The notes: a model not told the origin generated them from the sequence alone. Shown: positions 18,968 through 27,584, counted from the stretch's first letter. The stretch is DNA of 64,000 bases from QHXQ01 sp036389395 (GCA_036389395.1 DASVPY010000091.1:1-64000), one strand, 5' to 3'. Numbers and translations: made by a program.

Positions 18968-19924
18968 ATGGGTAATAATTCTAAAGCCACTGTCATCGCG
19001 GAGCCGCCGGTCGAGACTGCGCCCGCCAGCTCGAACGGCGCGGGCGAGAAGGCGGCGCGCGCCGAGCGCCAGGCGGCGGACGCGAAACCCGACCCCGCCG
19101 CTGTGCCGGGGCCGCCGCGCACGGTCTGGCGCGAGTACTTCGAGTCGCTGGTCGTCACGGCCGTCATGGCCCTGTTCGGCATGACGTTCGTCGTGCAGGC
19201 CGTCAAAGTGCCGACCGGCTCGATGCAGAACACCATCCTGATCGGCGACCACCTGCTCGTCAACAAGTTCATCTTCGCGCCCGGCACGCACTACTGGTTC
19301 CTGCCCCAGCGCGACATCCGCCGCGGCGACATCATCGTCTTCAAGTACCCCGGCAACCAACTCTCCGGCGTGCCCATCGCCGAGCAGAACGAGGTGAACA
19401 ACACGCCTTACATCACCAACTACGTCAAGCGCGTCATCGGGCTGCCGGGCGACAAGATCGAGATTCAGGGCACGCGCGTCGTCGTCAACGGGCTGCCGCT
19501 CGGCGAGCACATCGTCACGGCCGAGAACCACCCCGACAACCCCTACACGCGCGACGTGCGCGAGTCCGACGCGCCGCTGCAACTCGAAGCCGAGCCGCCG
19601 GCGCAGGGTGAGGGGCCGTACACCGTCTACTGGAGCGCGCAGACGCGCCGCCTGGCCGCGCGCGGCGGCGACGTGGACGACTACCCCCTCTTCCGCACGA
19701 GTCACGTCATCACCGTCCCGGCCGACACCTACTTCGTCATGGGCGACAACCGCGACAACAGCGCCGACAGCCGCTTCTGGGGCTTCGTCCCGCGCGACCT
19801 GATCATCGGCCGCGCCCTGTTCGTCTACTGGTCGTTCGACGAGAGCGCGCCCTCGACCGGCTTCTTCCTCTCCGACTTCTTAAAGAACACGCGCTGGTCG
19901 CGCACCGGCACGATGGTGCGGTAG
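18968..19924 (+). CDS. lepB: Signal peptidase I
   Basis: LepB cleaves Sec and Tat signal peptides at the outer face of the cytoplasmic membrane. After a 50-residue Ala-rich cytoplasmic head comes one membrane helix (ESLVVTAVMALFGMTFVVQAV). The nucleophile Ser is in PTGSM, the general base Lys in YVKRVIGLPGD, and box E reads GDNRDNSADSRFWGFV. At 318 residues it carries an extra loop between boxes D and E (about 70 residues), common in this group of bacteria. ATG 18968 fits the promoter just upstream. A perfect 33-bp inverted repeat with a T run terminates it. Confidence 0.95.
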   Translation: MGNNSKATVIAEPPVETAPASSNGAGEKAARAERQAADAKPDPAAVPGPPRTVWREYFESLVVTAVMALFGMTFVVQAVKVPTGSMQNTILIGDHLLVNKFIFAPGTHYWFLPQRDIRRGDIIVFKYPGNQLSGVPIAEQNEVNNTPYITNYVKRVIGLPGDKIEIQGTRVVVNGLPLGEHIVTAENHPDNPYTRDVRESDAPLQLEAEPPAQGEGPYTVYWSAQTRRLAARGGDVDDYPLFRTSHVITVPADTYFVMGDNRDNSADSRFWGFVPRDLIIGRALFVYWSFDESAPSTGFFLSDFLKNTRWSRTGTMVR

Positions 19925-20036
19925 GTTCAAGGTTCAAGGTTCAAGGGGAGATGAGTTCAAAGTTCAAAGTTCAAGGTTCAAGGTTGAATGACTGAGACAA
20001 CCTTGAACCTTGAACTTTGAACTTTGAACTTTTTTA
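19925..20036. repeat. GTTCAAG-type palindrome; perfect 33-bp terminator hairpin after lepB
   Basis: The region is made of GTTCAAG/GTTCAAA 7-mers. Bases 19954-19986 are an exact inverse complement of 19998-20030 around an 11-nt loop, followed directly by TTTTT. In the + direction it is an ideal intrinsic terminator for lepB. The next gene starts 6 bases later. Confidence 0.9.
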
Positions 20037-20042
20037 AGCACG

Positions 20043-20963
20043 ATGCCGGCTTCGTTGTGGCAATTCGGCGGGTTGACGTGGCGGCGGCTCGCCAAGCGCG
20101 TCCTGTCGGAAACGATGGACGACGACATCATGGGCCGCGCCGCGCAGCTCTCCTACTACTTCCTGCTCGCGCTCTTCCCGCTGCTCCTTTTTCTAACTTC
20201 GCTCCTCGGCTACTTCGCGCAGGCCGGCACGGAGTTGCGTGGCGAGTTGTTGCGCTACCTCGGCACGGTCGTGCCCGCGCAGGCGAGCGATCTCATCAAC
20301 ACGACGGTCAACGAGGTGAGTAAGGAGACGGGCGGCGGCAAGCTCTCGTTCGGGCTGCTGGCGACGCTCTGGGCGGCGTCGAACGGCATGGGCGCGATCT
20401 GCGACGCGCTCAACGTGGCCTACGAGGTGAAGGAGACGCGCCCCTGGTGGAAGGTGCGGCTGCTGGCCGTCGGGCTGACCATCGGGCTGTCGGTCATGAT
20501 CCTGTCGGCGCTGGTGCTGGTGCTGTTCGGCGGGCGCATCGCCGACCTGATCGCGGCGCACATGATGTACGGGCGCGTGTTCACGTTGACGTGGAAGGTC
20601 TTGCAGTGGCCGCTCGTGCTCTTGTTCGTGCTGCTCGCCTTCGCGCTCATCTACTACGTCGCGCCCGACCTGAAGGCGCGGCGGCGCTGGGCCTGGATCA
20701 CGCCCGGCTCGGTGCTGGCGGTGCTGCTCTGGCTGCTGGTCAGCTTCGGCTTCCGCCTCTACCTGCATTACTTCGACTCCTACAGCGCCACCTACGGCTC
20801 GCTCGGCGCGGTCATCGTCCTCATGCTCTGGTTCTACTTCACGGGCGCGGCCGTGCTCATCGGCGGCGAACTCAACTCCGAGATCACCTACGCCGCCGAG
20901 CGCGTGCCCAAGGCCGACGGCCAACTGCGCGGCGAGACGCGCCCGCAGCCCGACGCGCGTTGA
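20043..20963 (+). CDS. YihY/BrkB family membrane protein
   Basis: This 306-residue polytopic protein belongs to the YihY family (once misnamed ribonuclease BN). Signatures are the N-terminal helix DDDIMGRAAQLSYYFLLALFPLLLF, LWAASNGMGAICDALNVAYEV and the C-terminal GSLGAVIVLMLWFYFTGAAVLIGGELNSEI. About six membrane helices are expected. The function is unsettled; some relatives are proposed transporters. The start codon lies just after the repeat hairpin, so the gene has almost no leader if transcribed from upstream, and a promoter within the palindrome is hard to see. Confidence 0.9.
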   Translation: MPASLWQFGGLTWRRLAKRVLSETMDDDIMGRAAQLSYYFLLALFPLLLFLTSLLGYFAQAGTELRGELLRYLGTVVPAQASDLINTTVNEVSKETGGGKLSFGLLATLWAASNGMGAICDALNVAYEVKETRPWWKVRLLAVGLTIGLSVMILSALVLVLFGGRIADLIAAHMMYGRVFTLTWKVLQWPLVLLFVLLAFALIYYVAPDLKARRRWAWITPGSVLAVLLWLLVSFGFRLYLHYFDSYSATYGSLGAVIVLMLWFYFTGAAVLIGGELNSEITYAAERVPKADGQLRGETRPQPDAR

Positions 20964-20977
20964 CAAGCCCGACCCGC

Positions 20978-22228
20978 TCAGGGTCTCTCGTCCAACTGCG
21001 CGAGCGCCACGGCGAGCAGCACGATCTTCTTCGTGCCCTTGTAGAACGGCTCGATCTCGCAGTTCTCGGTGACGGCGTGTGCGTCGTCGCAGGGGCCCGC
21101 GCCGGTCGAGATCGAGTGGACGCCCGCGCGCAGCGCCGCGCTCGAATTGTTCGATCCCGTGATGGTCGGGCGCGCGTCGAAGCCCATGGCCCGGTGCACG
21201 GCCTCCGCCGTGCGCACCAGCGCCGACTCGCGGTTGCCCGGCAACTGCGCCGGCGGCGACGCCGAGATCACGTCGGTCTTGACCGTCACGCCCGCGCGCT
21301 CCGCCTCTTCTTGCAGGATGACCGCGATGCGCCGTTCGAGATCGGCGATCACGTCGGCGCTCGTCGAGCGCAGGTCAACCGTGAACCAGGCGTCGGACGC
21401 TTTAGCGTTCACGACCTCCGCGCCGCCGAGCATCCCTATGTTCAGGTTCGACGACGGGTCGCGCGGCACGGGCAGTTCGTAGATGCGCGCGATGGCGCGC
21501 GCCAGCGGCAGCGTCGCCGAGTAGGGCGGCGTGGCCGAGCGCGTGTGCCCGCCGGGGCCGATGAAGTGGTGGCGATACCAGTTGATGCCGATGCCGCCGT
21601 AGGTGAACGTCTCGTAGCCGCCGTCGAGCGCCACGTAAGCGTCAATGCGCCCCTTGTTCTCGTCCACGTAAGCTTTCGCGCCGCGCATCGTCGTCTCCTC
21701 CTCGACCGTGAAGACGAAGACGAGGTCGCCGCGCGTCTGCACCTGCGCGGCGTCGAGCGCGCGGATGGCGGCGAGCAGGGCTTCGATGTTGCGCGTGTCG
21801 TCGCCGATGCCGGGCGCGTAGACGCGCCCGCCGCGCACGGTCGCCTTGATCTGCAAGCCGGGTTGGAAGACCGTGTCGAGGTGCGCGTCGAAGACGACGT
21901 TGGGGCCGCCGCCCGTGCCCTTGCGCACGGCGACGAGGTTGCCGGCCGCGTCGTAGCGGACGCTCGCCAGCTTGTAGCCGCGCAGCAGTTTTTCGACGTG
22001 CGCGGCGCGCTCGCGCTCGTGCCCCGACGGCGCGTTGATCTCCGTGACGGCGATCCACTCGCGCAGGATGTGTTCGCGCTCCTGATCGACGTGGGCGAAC
22101 GCCGCCGCGACCTGCGGCTTGGCGAGCAGCGCCCGCGCCTCCTCCACGCTCTGCCCCTGCGCGCGCGCCGCGGCGAGCACGACCGCCGGCACGAGACAGA
22201 GGCGCAACGCGCGGCTCGTAAGGTTCAT
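20978..22228 (-). CDS. Secreted M20-family metallopeptidase
   Basis: The 416-residue protein has a signal peptide (MNLTSRALRLCLVPAVVLAAARAQG) and M20 dinuclear zinc peptidase motifs: FDAHLDTVF (His and Asp), GIGDDTRNIEALLA (bridging Asp), FTVEEET (catalytic Glu/Glu) and a C-terminal His in the last metal-ligand segment. A dimerisation lid domain sits in the middle (YRHHFIGPGGHTRSA). It probably hydrolyses peptides or acyl-amino acids in the periplasm. ATG 22228 is chosen for its AGGA at proper spacing and for starting the signal peptide; ATGs at 22246, 22270 and 22300 are also in frame. Confidence 0.88.
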   Translation of the reverse strand: MNLTSRALRLCLVPAVVLAAARAQGQSVEEARALLAKPQVAAAFAHVDQEREHILREWIAVTEINAPSGHERERAAHVEKLLRGYKLASVRYDAAGNLVAVRKGTGGGPNVVFDAHLDTVFQPGLQIKATVRGGRVYAPGIGDDTRNIEALLAAIRALDAAQVQTRGDLVFVFTVEEETTMRGAKAYVDENKGRIDAYVALDGGYETFTYGGIGINWYRHHFIGPGGHTRSATPPYSATLPLARAIARIYELPVPRDPSSNLNIGMLGGAEVVNAKASDAWFTVDLRSTSADVIADLERRIAVILQEEAERAGVTVKTDVISASPPAQLPGNRESALVRTAEAVHRAMGFDARPTITGSNNSSAALRAGVHSISTGAGPCDDAHAVTENCEIEPFYKGTKKIVLLAVALAQLDERP

Positions 22229-22315
22229 AAGAGTCCTAAGATTCATACGCTTCGTGTGTGAATCCTTCATACGAGGTCGTCGGGCCTGCGAGTTTAGCAC
22301 AGGCGGCGGGGCGAG

Positions 22316-22344
22316 TTGGGCGCGGGCGCGCGGCGGGCTAGAAT
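22316..22344 (+). promoter_or_regulatory. Sigma-70-like promoter of the DUF1992 gene
   Basis: TTGGGC and TAGAAT lie 17 bases apart, 35 bases before the start. A strong GAAGGAGG ribosome binding site precedes the ATG. Confidence 0.55.
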
Positions 22345-22379
22345 GGGCCGCACGCGTTCACCTGAGAAGGAGGTGCTCG

Positions 22380-23012
22380 ATGGACAAGTGGCGCAGCCTG
22401 ACGGACGAGCGGATTCAGCGCGGCATGGACGAGGGCGCGTTCGACAACCTGCCCGGCAAGGGCCAGCCGCTCAAGCTCGACGACGAGAACCCGTTTGAAG
22501 ACCCCAGCGACCGGATGGGCTACCGGCTCCTGCGCAACAACGGCTTCACGCTGCCCTGGATTCAAGAGCAGAAAGACATCGCGGCCGAGACGGAACGGCT
22601 GCGCGTGGAGTTGGGGCGCGCGTGGGCGCGGGCCGAGCGCGCGCGCGCCGCGGGGCGCGACGCCTGGCCCGCGGAGTTGCGCTGGCGCAAGGCCGCGAGC
22701 GAGTTTCGCCTGCGGGTCGCGGAGTTGAACGAGCGCATCCGGCGTTACAACATGCAAGTGCCCGCCGCGCGCTTCCACCGCGCGCCGTTCGACGCCGAGC
22801 GCGAGCTGACACGCATCGCACAGCCGCTCACGTTTGCCGACGAGCCGGCGCAAGTCTCCGCGCAAGCCGGGCCGCCGCAGAGCGGTGCGCGCCGCCGTCG
22901 TCGTGCGTGGCTGCACACGGCCCGCCGGCTCTGGCGCAGCTTGCGCGCGCTGCTCACGCCGCGGCCGATGCTGCGGAAGGTGGCGACGAGCCTTGACGCG
23001 GCGCGGGCTTAA
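22380..23012 (+). CDS. DUF1992 domain protein (DnaJ homologue subfamily C member 28-like)
   Basis: The first 70 residues match the DUF1992 / DNAJC28 conserved domain: LTDERIQRGMDEGAFDNLPGKGQPLKLDDENPF, then GYRLLRNNGFTLPWIQEQKDI. A long helical coiled-coil segment follows (ETERLRVELGRAWARAERARAAG), and the C-terminal third is Arg-rich and basic. No J domain is present. Function is unknown. The start is fixed by the strong ribosome binding site GAAGGAGGTGCTCG. The 3' end overlaps the convergent receiver gene by 4 bases. Confidence 0.85.
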   Translation: MDKWRSLTDERIQRGMDEGAFDNLPGKGQPLKLDDENPFEDPSDRMGYRLLRNNGFTLPWIQEQKDIAAETERLRVELGRAWARAERARAAGRDAWPAELRWRKAASEFRLRVAELNERIRRYNMQVPAARFHRAPFDAERELTRIAQPLTFADEPAQVSAQAGPPQSGARRRRRAWLHTARRLWRSLRALLTPRPMLRKVATSLDAARA

Positions 23013-23467
23013 CGCTGCCAGTAGGTTTTGATCTGTTCGGGCAGGCGCGTCCAGGGGACGTACTCGGCGCGGCGGCCGGCGGCGCGCAGGTGGTTGACCA
23101 TCTTGAGCGCGCCGCCAGCGTTGCGCGTGTGGACGATGACGGTCGCGCCCGACTGCACTTCGGGGCGCGCGGCGAGCCAGGCGGCGACGGCGTAGCCGGT
23201 GCGCTCCTCGTCGGTCGGCTCGGCCGTGCGGTAGTGTTCGGGCAGCAGGTCGTGATCGAGAAAGAGCGCGTCGTAGTGGTTCGCGCTCAGCAGTTCGATG
23301 GCCTCGGCGGGCGCGACGGCGATGTCGAGCCGGTCGCCCGCGAAGCGGCGCGCGAACCAGTCGTGCCGGCGCGTGTCGTCGTCTAAGAGGAACACGCGCA
23401 GCGGCGGCCTGCGCGGCGCTTCGCGCGCCAGCCCGATCTTGTTCAAGAGTCCCTGTAGCACACTCAT
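23009..23467 (-). CDS. Stand-alone receiver-like protein (cyclic-phosphate processing receiver type)
   Basis: The 152-residue protein begins MSVLQGLLNKIGLAREAP, a short helical leader, then LRVFLLDDDTRRHDWFARRF, LSANHYDALFLDHDLLPEHY and GATVIVHTRNAGGALKMVNHL. This follows receiver-domain topology, but the extra His/Arg/Asn residues are those of the receiver-like family proposed to process cyclic phosphate ends of RNA or nucleotides, a family recalled rather than verified here. No kinase partner is adjacent. The start is chosen at ATG 23467 because the upstream frame is only shadow sequence. It converges on the DUF1992 gene with a 4-base overlap. Confidence 0.7.
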   Translation of the reverse strand: MSVLQGLLNKIGLAREAPRRPPLRVFLLDDDTRRHDWFARRFAGDRLDIAVAPAEAIELLSANHYDALFLDHDLLPEHYRTAEPTDEERTGYAVAAWLAARPEVQSGATVIVHTRNAGGALKMVNHLRAAGRRAEYVPWTRLPEQIKTYWQR

Positions 23468-23597
23468 CCAGGTTTTAAGCGTCCTCGTTCGGCGGCAATA
23501 TAGCACACGGCGGCGCGGCGCTCGGCGCGGGCGGCTGCTTGCCTGGCGGTTTGCAGTCGTGGCATTCTTGGGGGCGAGTCCCCGGTAGCACTCCTCA

Positions 23598-23759
23598 ATG
23601 GCTAAGTGTCCGCACTGTCTGCGACCTCTGCGTCGGCTCGGCACGTACTGTCGGGCCTGCCGGCGCAATGTCCTACGCTGGCCGCACATCGTCCTGCTGT
23701 CGTTCGTCTGCCTCTTCGGTCTGGCCCTGCTGCTCGATCTCCTCATACGAGCTTATTGA
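23598..23759 (+). CDS. 53-residue zinc-ribbon membrane protein
   Basis: A small gene encodes 53 residues: a Cys4 zinc ribbon (CPHC at residues 4-7 and CRAC at 18-21) with an Arg/Leu linker, followed by one membrane helix (IVLLSFVCLFGLALLLDLL). The spacing and fold are like the zinc-ribbon domains of many small bacterial membrane proteins. The frame shows consistent codon use, and the gap to the next gene is 41 bases, suggesting co-transcription with the oxidoreductase. No function can be assigned. Confidence 0.65.
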   Translation: MAKCPHCLRPLRRLGTYCRACRRNVLRWPHIVLLSFVCLFGLALLLDLLIRAY

Positions 23760-23803
23760 CGCGCCGCACGGCAGGCGTGCTTGTGCCCGTGCGGCGCGAT
23801 GTG

Positions 23804-26008
23804 ATGAAACAAATCCTACAGGACATGAAGACGGGCGCGGTGACGGTCGCCGACGTGCCCGCCCCCGTCGCCCAGCGCGGGCGCGTGCTCGTGCGCACCG
23901 CCGCCTCGCTCATCAGCGCGGGCACGGAGCGCATGAAGGTCGAGCTGGGGCGCAAGAGCCTGCTCGGCAAGGCGCGCGCGCGCCCAGACCTCGTGCGCCA
24001 GGTCGTGCGCAAGGCGCAGACCGAAGGCCTGATGAACACCTACAACGCCGTGCGCGCGAAGCTCGACGCGGCCGCGCCGCTCGGCTACAGCGCGGCGGGC
24101 GTCGTCGTCAGCCTCGGCGCGGAGGTGACGAACTTGCGCGTCGGCGCACGCGTCGCGTGCGCCGGCCACCCTTACGCGGCGCACGCGGAGGTCTTGTCCG
24201 TGCCGCAGAACTTGTGCGTGCCATTGCCCGAAGGCGTAGGCTTCGAGGCCGGTGCGTTCGGCACGCTCGGCGCGATTGCGTTGCAGGGGGTGCGTCTGGC
24301 CGAGCCGACCTTGGGCGAGGCGGTCGTCGTCGTCGGGCTTGGGCTGTTGGGTCAGTTGACCGTGCAACTGCTGCGCGCGAACGGCTGCCGCGTCTTCGGC
24401 ATTGATTTGGACGAGCGGCGTATCGCGCTCGCCAGAGCACACGGCGCGACGGACGGCTGCCGGCCGGACGAGGACGCCGTGCGGCGCGTGCGCGAATGGA
24501 CGCGCGGGCGCGGCGCGGACGCCGTGCTGGTGACGGCGGCGACGCGCTCGAACCAGCCGATTGAACTGGCGGGCGAAATCTCGCGCTTGAAAGGGCGCGT
24601 GGTCGCCGTCGGGTTGGTCGGGATGGACGTGCCGCGCGAGGTCTTCTACGAGCGCGAACTGACCTTGCGCGTCTCGATGTCTTACGGGCCCGGCCGTTAC
24701 GACGCGGAGTACGAGGAGCGCGGGCACGACTACCCGTTCGCCTACGTGCGCTGGACGGAGGCGCGCAACATCGAGGCCTTCCTCGATCTGGTCGCGGCGG
24801 GCAGCGTCCGCGTCGAGCCGCTCGTCACGCACCGCTTCCCGGTCGCAGAGGGCGAGCGCGCGTACGAACTGATCGGCGGCACGTCCGGCGAGCCGCACCT
24901 CGGCGTGCTGCTCACGTACCCGCACGAGCGCGAGCCGGCGACAGGACGAGCGCAAGGTGAGCATGCGCGCTTGGCCGCAACGCAGGAGCAACGCGCGGAC
25001 GCGACTGCGACGCAAGTGCAACCGACTGCGGCGACCGACGCGGTGCGCGTGGGGTTGATCGGCGCGGGGAGTTACGCGCGGAAGTTTCTGTTGCCGCAGT
25101 TGCGCGCGGCGGGCGCGGAGTTTCAAGTGCTGGCGACGGCCACGGGCGTCTCGGCGCGCGACACGGCCACGCAATACGGCTTTCAAAACTGCGCCGCCGC
25201 GGCCGAAGAGGTCATCAACGACGAACGCGTCAACCTCGTCGTCATCGCCACGCGGCACGACACGCACGCGCCGCTCGCGGCCGCCGCGCTGCGCGCCGGC
25301 CGCCACGTCTTCGTCGAAAAACCGCTCGCGCTCTCGGACGAAGAATTAGAGGACGTGTTGGCGGCCGCCGCGGAGACGGGCGCGCAACTGTTCGTCGGCT
25401 TCAACCGCCGCTTCGCGCCGCTCGCGGTGCGCGCCAGAGAGTTCTTCGCGGACGTGCGCGCGCCGCTCTCGGTCGTCTACCGCGTCAACGCGGGGCGCGT
25501 CGCGCGCGACCACTGGACGCAAGACCCGCGCGCGGGCGGCGGGCGCATCGTCGGCGAGGTCTGCCACTTCCTCGACCTGATGCAGTTCTTCACGGGCGCG
25601 CCGCCGGTGCGCGTCTACGCCGAAGCAGTCGCGGCGCGCAGCCGCGAGGTGGTGGACGAAGATTCGGTCGTCGTCACCGTGCGCTTCGCCGACGGCTCGA
25701 ACGGGACGGTTGCCTACGTGGCGGAAGGCGACGCGGCGCTGCCGAAGGAGCGCGTCGAACTCTTCGGCGGCGGGCGCGCGTTCGTGCTCGAAGACTTCCG
25801 CCGCGCGCAACTCTACCGGGGCGGGCGCGAGGAACAGATCAAGCTGCGCGCGCAGGACAAGGGCCAGGCGGCCGAGGTGCGCGCCCTCTGCGCGATGGTG
25901 CGCGCCGGCACGCCCGCGCCGATCACCTTGGCGGAGTTGAGCGCCGCCACGCGCGCCACCTTCCGCATCCTCGACGCCCTGCGCACGGGCGCGCCGCAGC
26001 AGGTCTGA
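23804..26008 (+). CDS. Two-domain oxidoreductase (MDR + Gfo/Idh/MocA)
   Basis: The 734-residue protein fuses a medium-chain dehydrogenase domain (residues 1-370; nucleotide-binding VVVGLGLLGQLTVQLL, catalytic-zinc ligands not obvious) to a Gfo/Idh/MocA-like domain (about 420-734; VGLIGAGSYARKFLLPQL, VFVEKPLALS, GRIVGEVCHFLDLMQFF). The EKP motif and the catalytic His region of Gfo/Idh are present. Such bi-domain oxidoreductases usually sit in polysaccharide or nucleotide-sugar clusters with heparinase-like proteins; none is adjacent here. Substrate unknown. ATG 23804 or GTG 23801 both fit. Confidence 0.85.
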   Translation: MKQILQDMKTGAVTVADVPAPVAQRGRVLVRTAASLISAGTERMKVELGRKSLLGKARARPDLVRQVVRKAQTEGLMNTYNAVRAKLDAAAPLGYSAAGVVVSLGAEVTNLRVGARVACAGHPYAAHAEVLSVPQNLCVPLPEGVGFEAGAFGTLGAIALQGVRLAEPTLGEAVVVVGLGLLGQLTVQLLRANGCRVFGIDLDERRIALARAHGATDGCRPDEDAVRRVREWTRGRGADAVLVTAATRSNQPIELAGEISRLKGRVVAVGLVGMDVPREVFYERELTLRVSMSYGPGRYDAEYEERGHDYPFAYVRWTEARNIEAFLDLVAAGSVRVEPLVTHRFPVAEGERAYELIGGTSGEPHLGVLLTYPHEREPATGRAQGEHARLAATQEQRADATATQVQPTAATDAVRVGLIGAGSYARKFLLPQLRAAGAEFQVLATATGVSARDTATQYGFQNCAAAAEEVINDERVNLVVIATRHDTHAPLAAAALRAGRHVFVEKPLALSDEELEDVLAAAAETGAQLFVGFNRRFAPLAVRAREFFADVRAPLSVVYRVNAGRVARDHWTQDPRAGGGRIVGEVCHFLDLMQFFTGAPPVRVYAEAVAARSREVVDEDSVVVTVRFADGSNGTVAYVAEGDAALPKERVELFGGGRAFVLEDFRRAQLYRGGREEQIKLRAQDKGQAAEVRALCAMVRAGTPAPITLAELSAATRATFRILDALRTGAPQQV

Positions 26009-26094
26009 AGCTCAGTTTTTGTGGGGCGAACGAGCGCGCGACTGAAGTTTTGCGCGGCTTTGTTGGGCTTGATGCGGGGCGGCGCAGACGCGTC

Positions 26095-26122
26095 TTGCAA
26101 TTCGCGCTTCGAGTGCTATAAT
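26095..26122 (+). promoter_or_regulatory. Strong sigma-70-like promoter upstream of the dnaC-like gene
   Basis: TTGCAA and a perfect TATAAT are 16 bases apart. A 26-codon frame (26147-26227) whose stop abuts the dnaC-like ATG lies between; since no Shine-Dalgarno is seen for either, this could be a leader peptide or chance. Confidence 0.65.
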
Positions 26123-26227
26123 CCGCTCGCCCCGCGGAACTCAGCGATGATTTTGAGGCAACGAAAGATCAAGCGGCCTTACCTGCGAGCGGTCACGCGC
26201 CAGTCAGTTTTAAGCATTACAAGTTAG

Positions 26228-27034
26228 ATGTCGTCCGACAACGCGAAAAAGCTGCCGCTGCGTGCCGTGCCCGACCGGGCCGGCGCGGCGACGCCCGCGC
26301 TCCCCTTCGACGGCGCGCGCGCCGCGGCGGAAGCGCCCGCCCCTTGCCCGCACTGCTACGGCAGCGGCATGGAGATCGTCGCCGGCAAGGGCGCGCGCCG
26401 CTGCCGCTGCCGCGAGCAGAACACGCAAGCCAAGCTGCTCGAAGCCGCGCGCATCCCGCGCCGCTACGACCAGTGCTCGCTGCACAACTACTTCCCCGCG
26501 TCCAACCAAGGTTCGCAACTGAAAGCCTTCAACTACTCGTTCCGCCTCGTGCGCGAGTACCCGGCGGTCGAGCGCGGGCTGCTCCTGAACGGCCCCGTCG
26601 GCGTCGGCAAGACGCACCTCGCCGTCGCCATCCTGCGCGGCCTCGTCGAGAAGGGCGTGCCCGCCCTGTTCTGCGAGTTCGGCTCGCTCCTGAAGGAGAT
26701 ACAGGACTCCTACAACCCCGTCTCGAAGACTTCGGAGCTGAAGGTGCTCGCGCCGGTCTACCAGGCCGAGGTCTTGGTCTTGGACGAGTTGGGCGCGTCG
26801 AAGCCGACCGACTGGGTGCGCGACACGATGATGCAGATCATCGGCACGCGCTACAACGACCGGCGGCTGACCATCTTCACGACGAACTACCTCGACACGC
26901 GCCGCACGCCGGCCGACGAGACGCTCGAAGACCGCATCGGCGCGCGCCTGCGCAGCCGCCTCTACGAGATGTGCAAGACCGTCCAGATTGACGGCGAAGA
27001 CTACCGCCGCCGCTACGACACGCAGCAGCCTTGA
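26228..27034 (+). CDS. DnaC/IstB-like AAA+ ATPase (helicase loader type)
   Basis: The 268-residue protein has an N-terminal zinc-binding segment (CPHCYGSG ... CRC), then an AAA+ domain with Walker A GPVGVGKTH, Walker B VLVLDELG, sensor 1 TTNY and a C-terminal arginine-finger region. This is the architecture of DnaC-like helicase loaders, which place the replicative helicase on single-stranded DNA. No transposase is adjacent, so IstB is unlikely and a chromosomal helicase loader is the better reading. Residues 1-35 are disordered. A good promoter lies 100 bases upstream. Confidence 0.85.
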   Translation: MSSDNAKKLPLRAVPDRAGAATPALPFDGARAAAEAPAPCPHCYGSGMEIVAGKGARRCRCREQNTQAKLLEAARIPRRYDQCSLHNYFPASNQGSQLKAFNYSFRLVREYPAVERGLLLNGPVGVGKTHLAVAILRGLVEKGVPALFCEFGSLLKEIQDSYNPVSKTSELKVLAPVYQAEVLVLDELGASKPTDWVRDTMMQIIGTRYNDRRLTIFTTNYLDTRRTPADETLEDRIGARLRSRLYEMCKTVQIDGEDYRRRYDTQQP

Positions 27035-27101
27035 AGTTGTTAGGGGGCGGGGAAGTCCGCTCCCGCGTCGTCGCCCCGCGCCGCCGTCTCGTCCTGCGCC
27101 C

Positions 27102-27584
27102 TTATTTCCCGAACAAGTTGCGGCCGTTGTGCGCGAGCAGCGAGATGACGACGTGTACGCCCGCGCCCGTGAGGAAGCCGACGAGGTAGCGCGCCGGGCG
27201 CATGTCGCCGCGCAAGCGCCAGAGCGCCCACGCGCCGAGCGGGATGAAGACGAGCGGGCTGGTGTAGAGGCCGGGCGTGTAGGCGCTCGTCCGCAGCGCG
27301 GTCAGTACGTGCAGCAGGCCGTTGACCAGCATGATCGTCGAGACGATGACGACGAGCAGGTGCGGGAAGCCGCGCCGCCGCGCCATCCACAGCCCGAAGC
27401 AGAGCAGCCCGAGCGCGAAGGCGTTGATGACGATGAACTGCACGGGCGTCAGGTTGAAGCCGCGCATCCGCGCGGGCGCGAGCGAGAGACCAGCGCCGCC
27501 TAAGAACTCCTCGACGGCGTGGATGAAGTAGGCGACGGGCAGCAGCCAGAGCGGCACGTCCTTGGGGGCAGTCATGCCGGGCAT
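27102..27584 (-). CDS. HXXEE family membrane protein
   Basis: The 160-residue protein has about four membrane helices and the family motif HAVEE near residue 24 (YFIHAVEEFLGG), followed later by a conserved Asn/His-rich helix (MLVNGLLHVLTALRTSAYTPG) and a C-terminal AGVHVVISLLAHNG. HXXEE proteins are small integral membrane proteins of unknown function. ATG 27584 is preferred; ATG 27575 is in frame 9 bases later. It converges with the dnaC-like gene. Confidence 0.78.
   Translation of the reverse strand: MPGMTAPKDVPLWLLPVAYFIHAVEEFLGGAGLSLAPARMRGFNLTPVQFIVINAFALGLLCFGLWMARRRGFPHLLVVIVSTIMLVNGLLHVLTALRTSAYTPGLYTSPLVFIPLGAWALWRLRGDMRPARYLVGFLTGAGVHVVISLLAHNGRNLFGK

Noticed and set aside
19925..20036. 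CRISPR array interpretation of the tandem-word repeats
   Set aside because: Repeats are 7-9 nt, contiguous and palindromic, with no spacers and no cas genes in the window.
23606..23803. An extension of the oxidoreductase start upstream to 23606
   Set aside because: That region codes in another frame for the small zinc-ribbon protein, and the family start is MKQILQDM at 23804.
26228..27034. IstB (insertion-sequence helper) identity for the DnaC-like ATPase
   Set aside because: No IS21-type transposase, inverted terminal repeats or target duplications are seen; a helicase loader is the simpler call.
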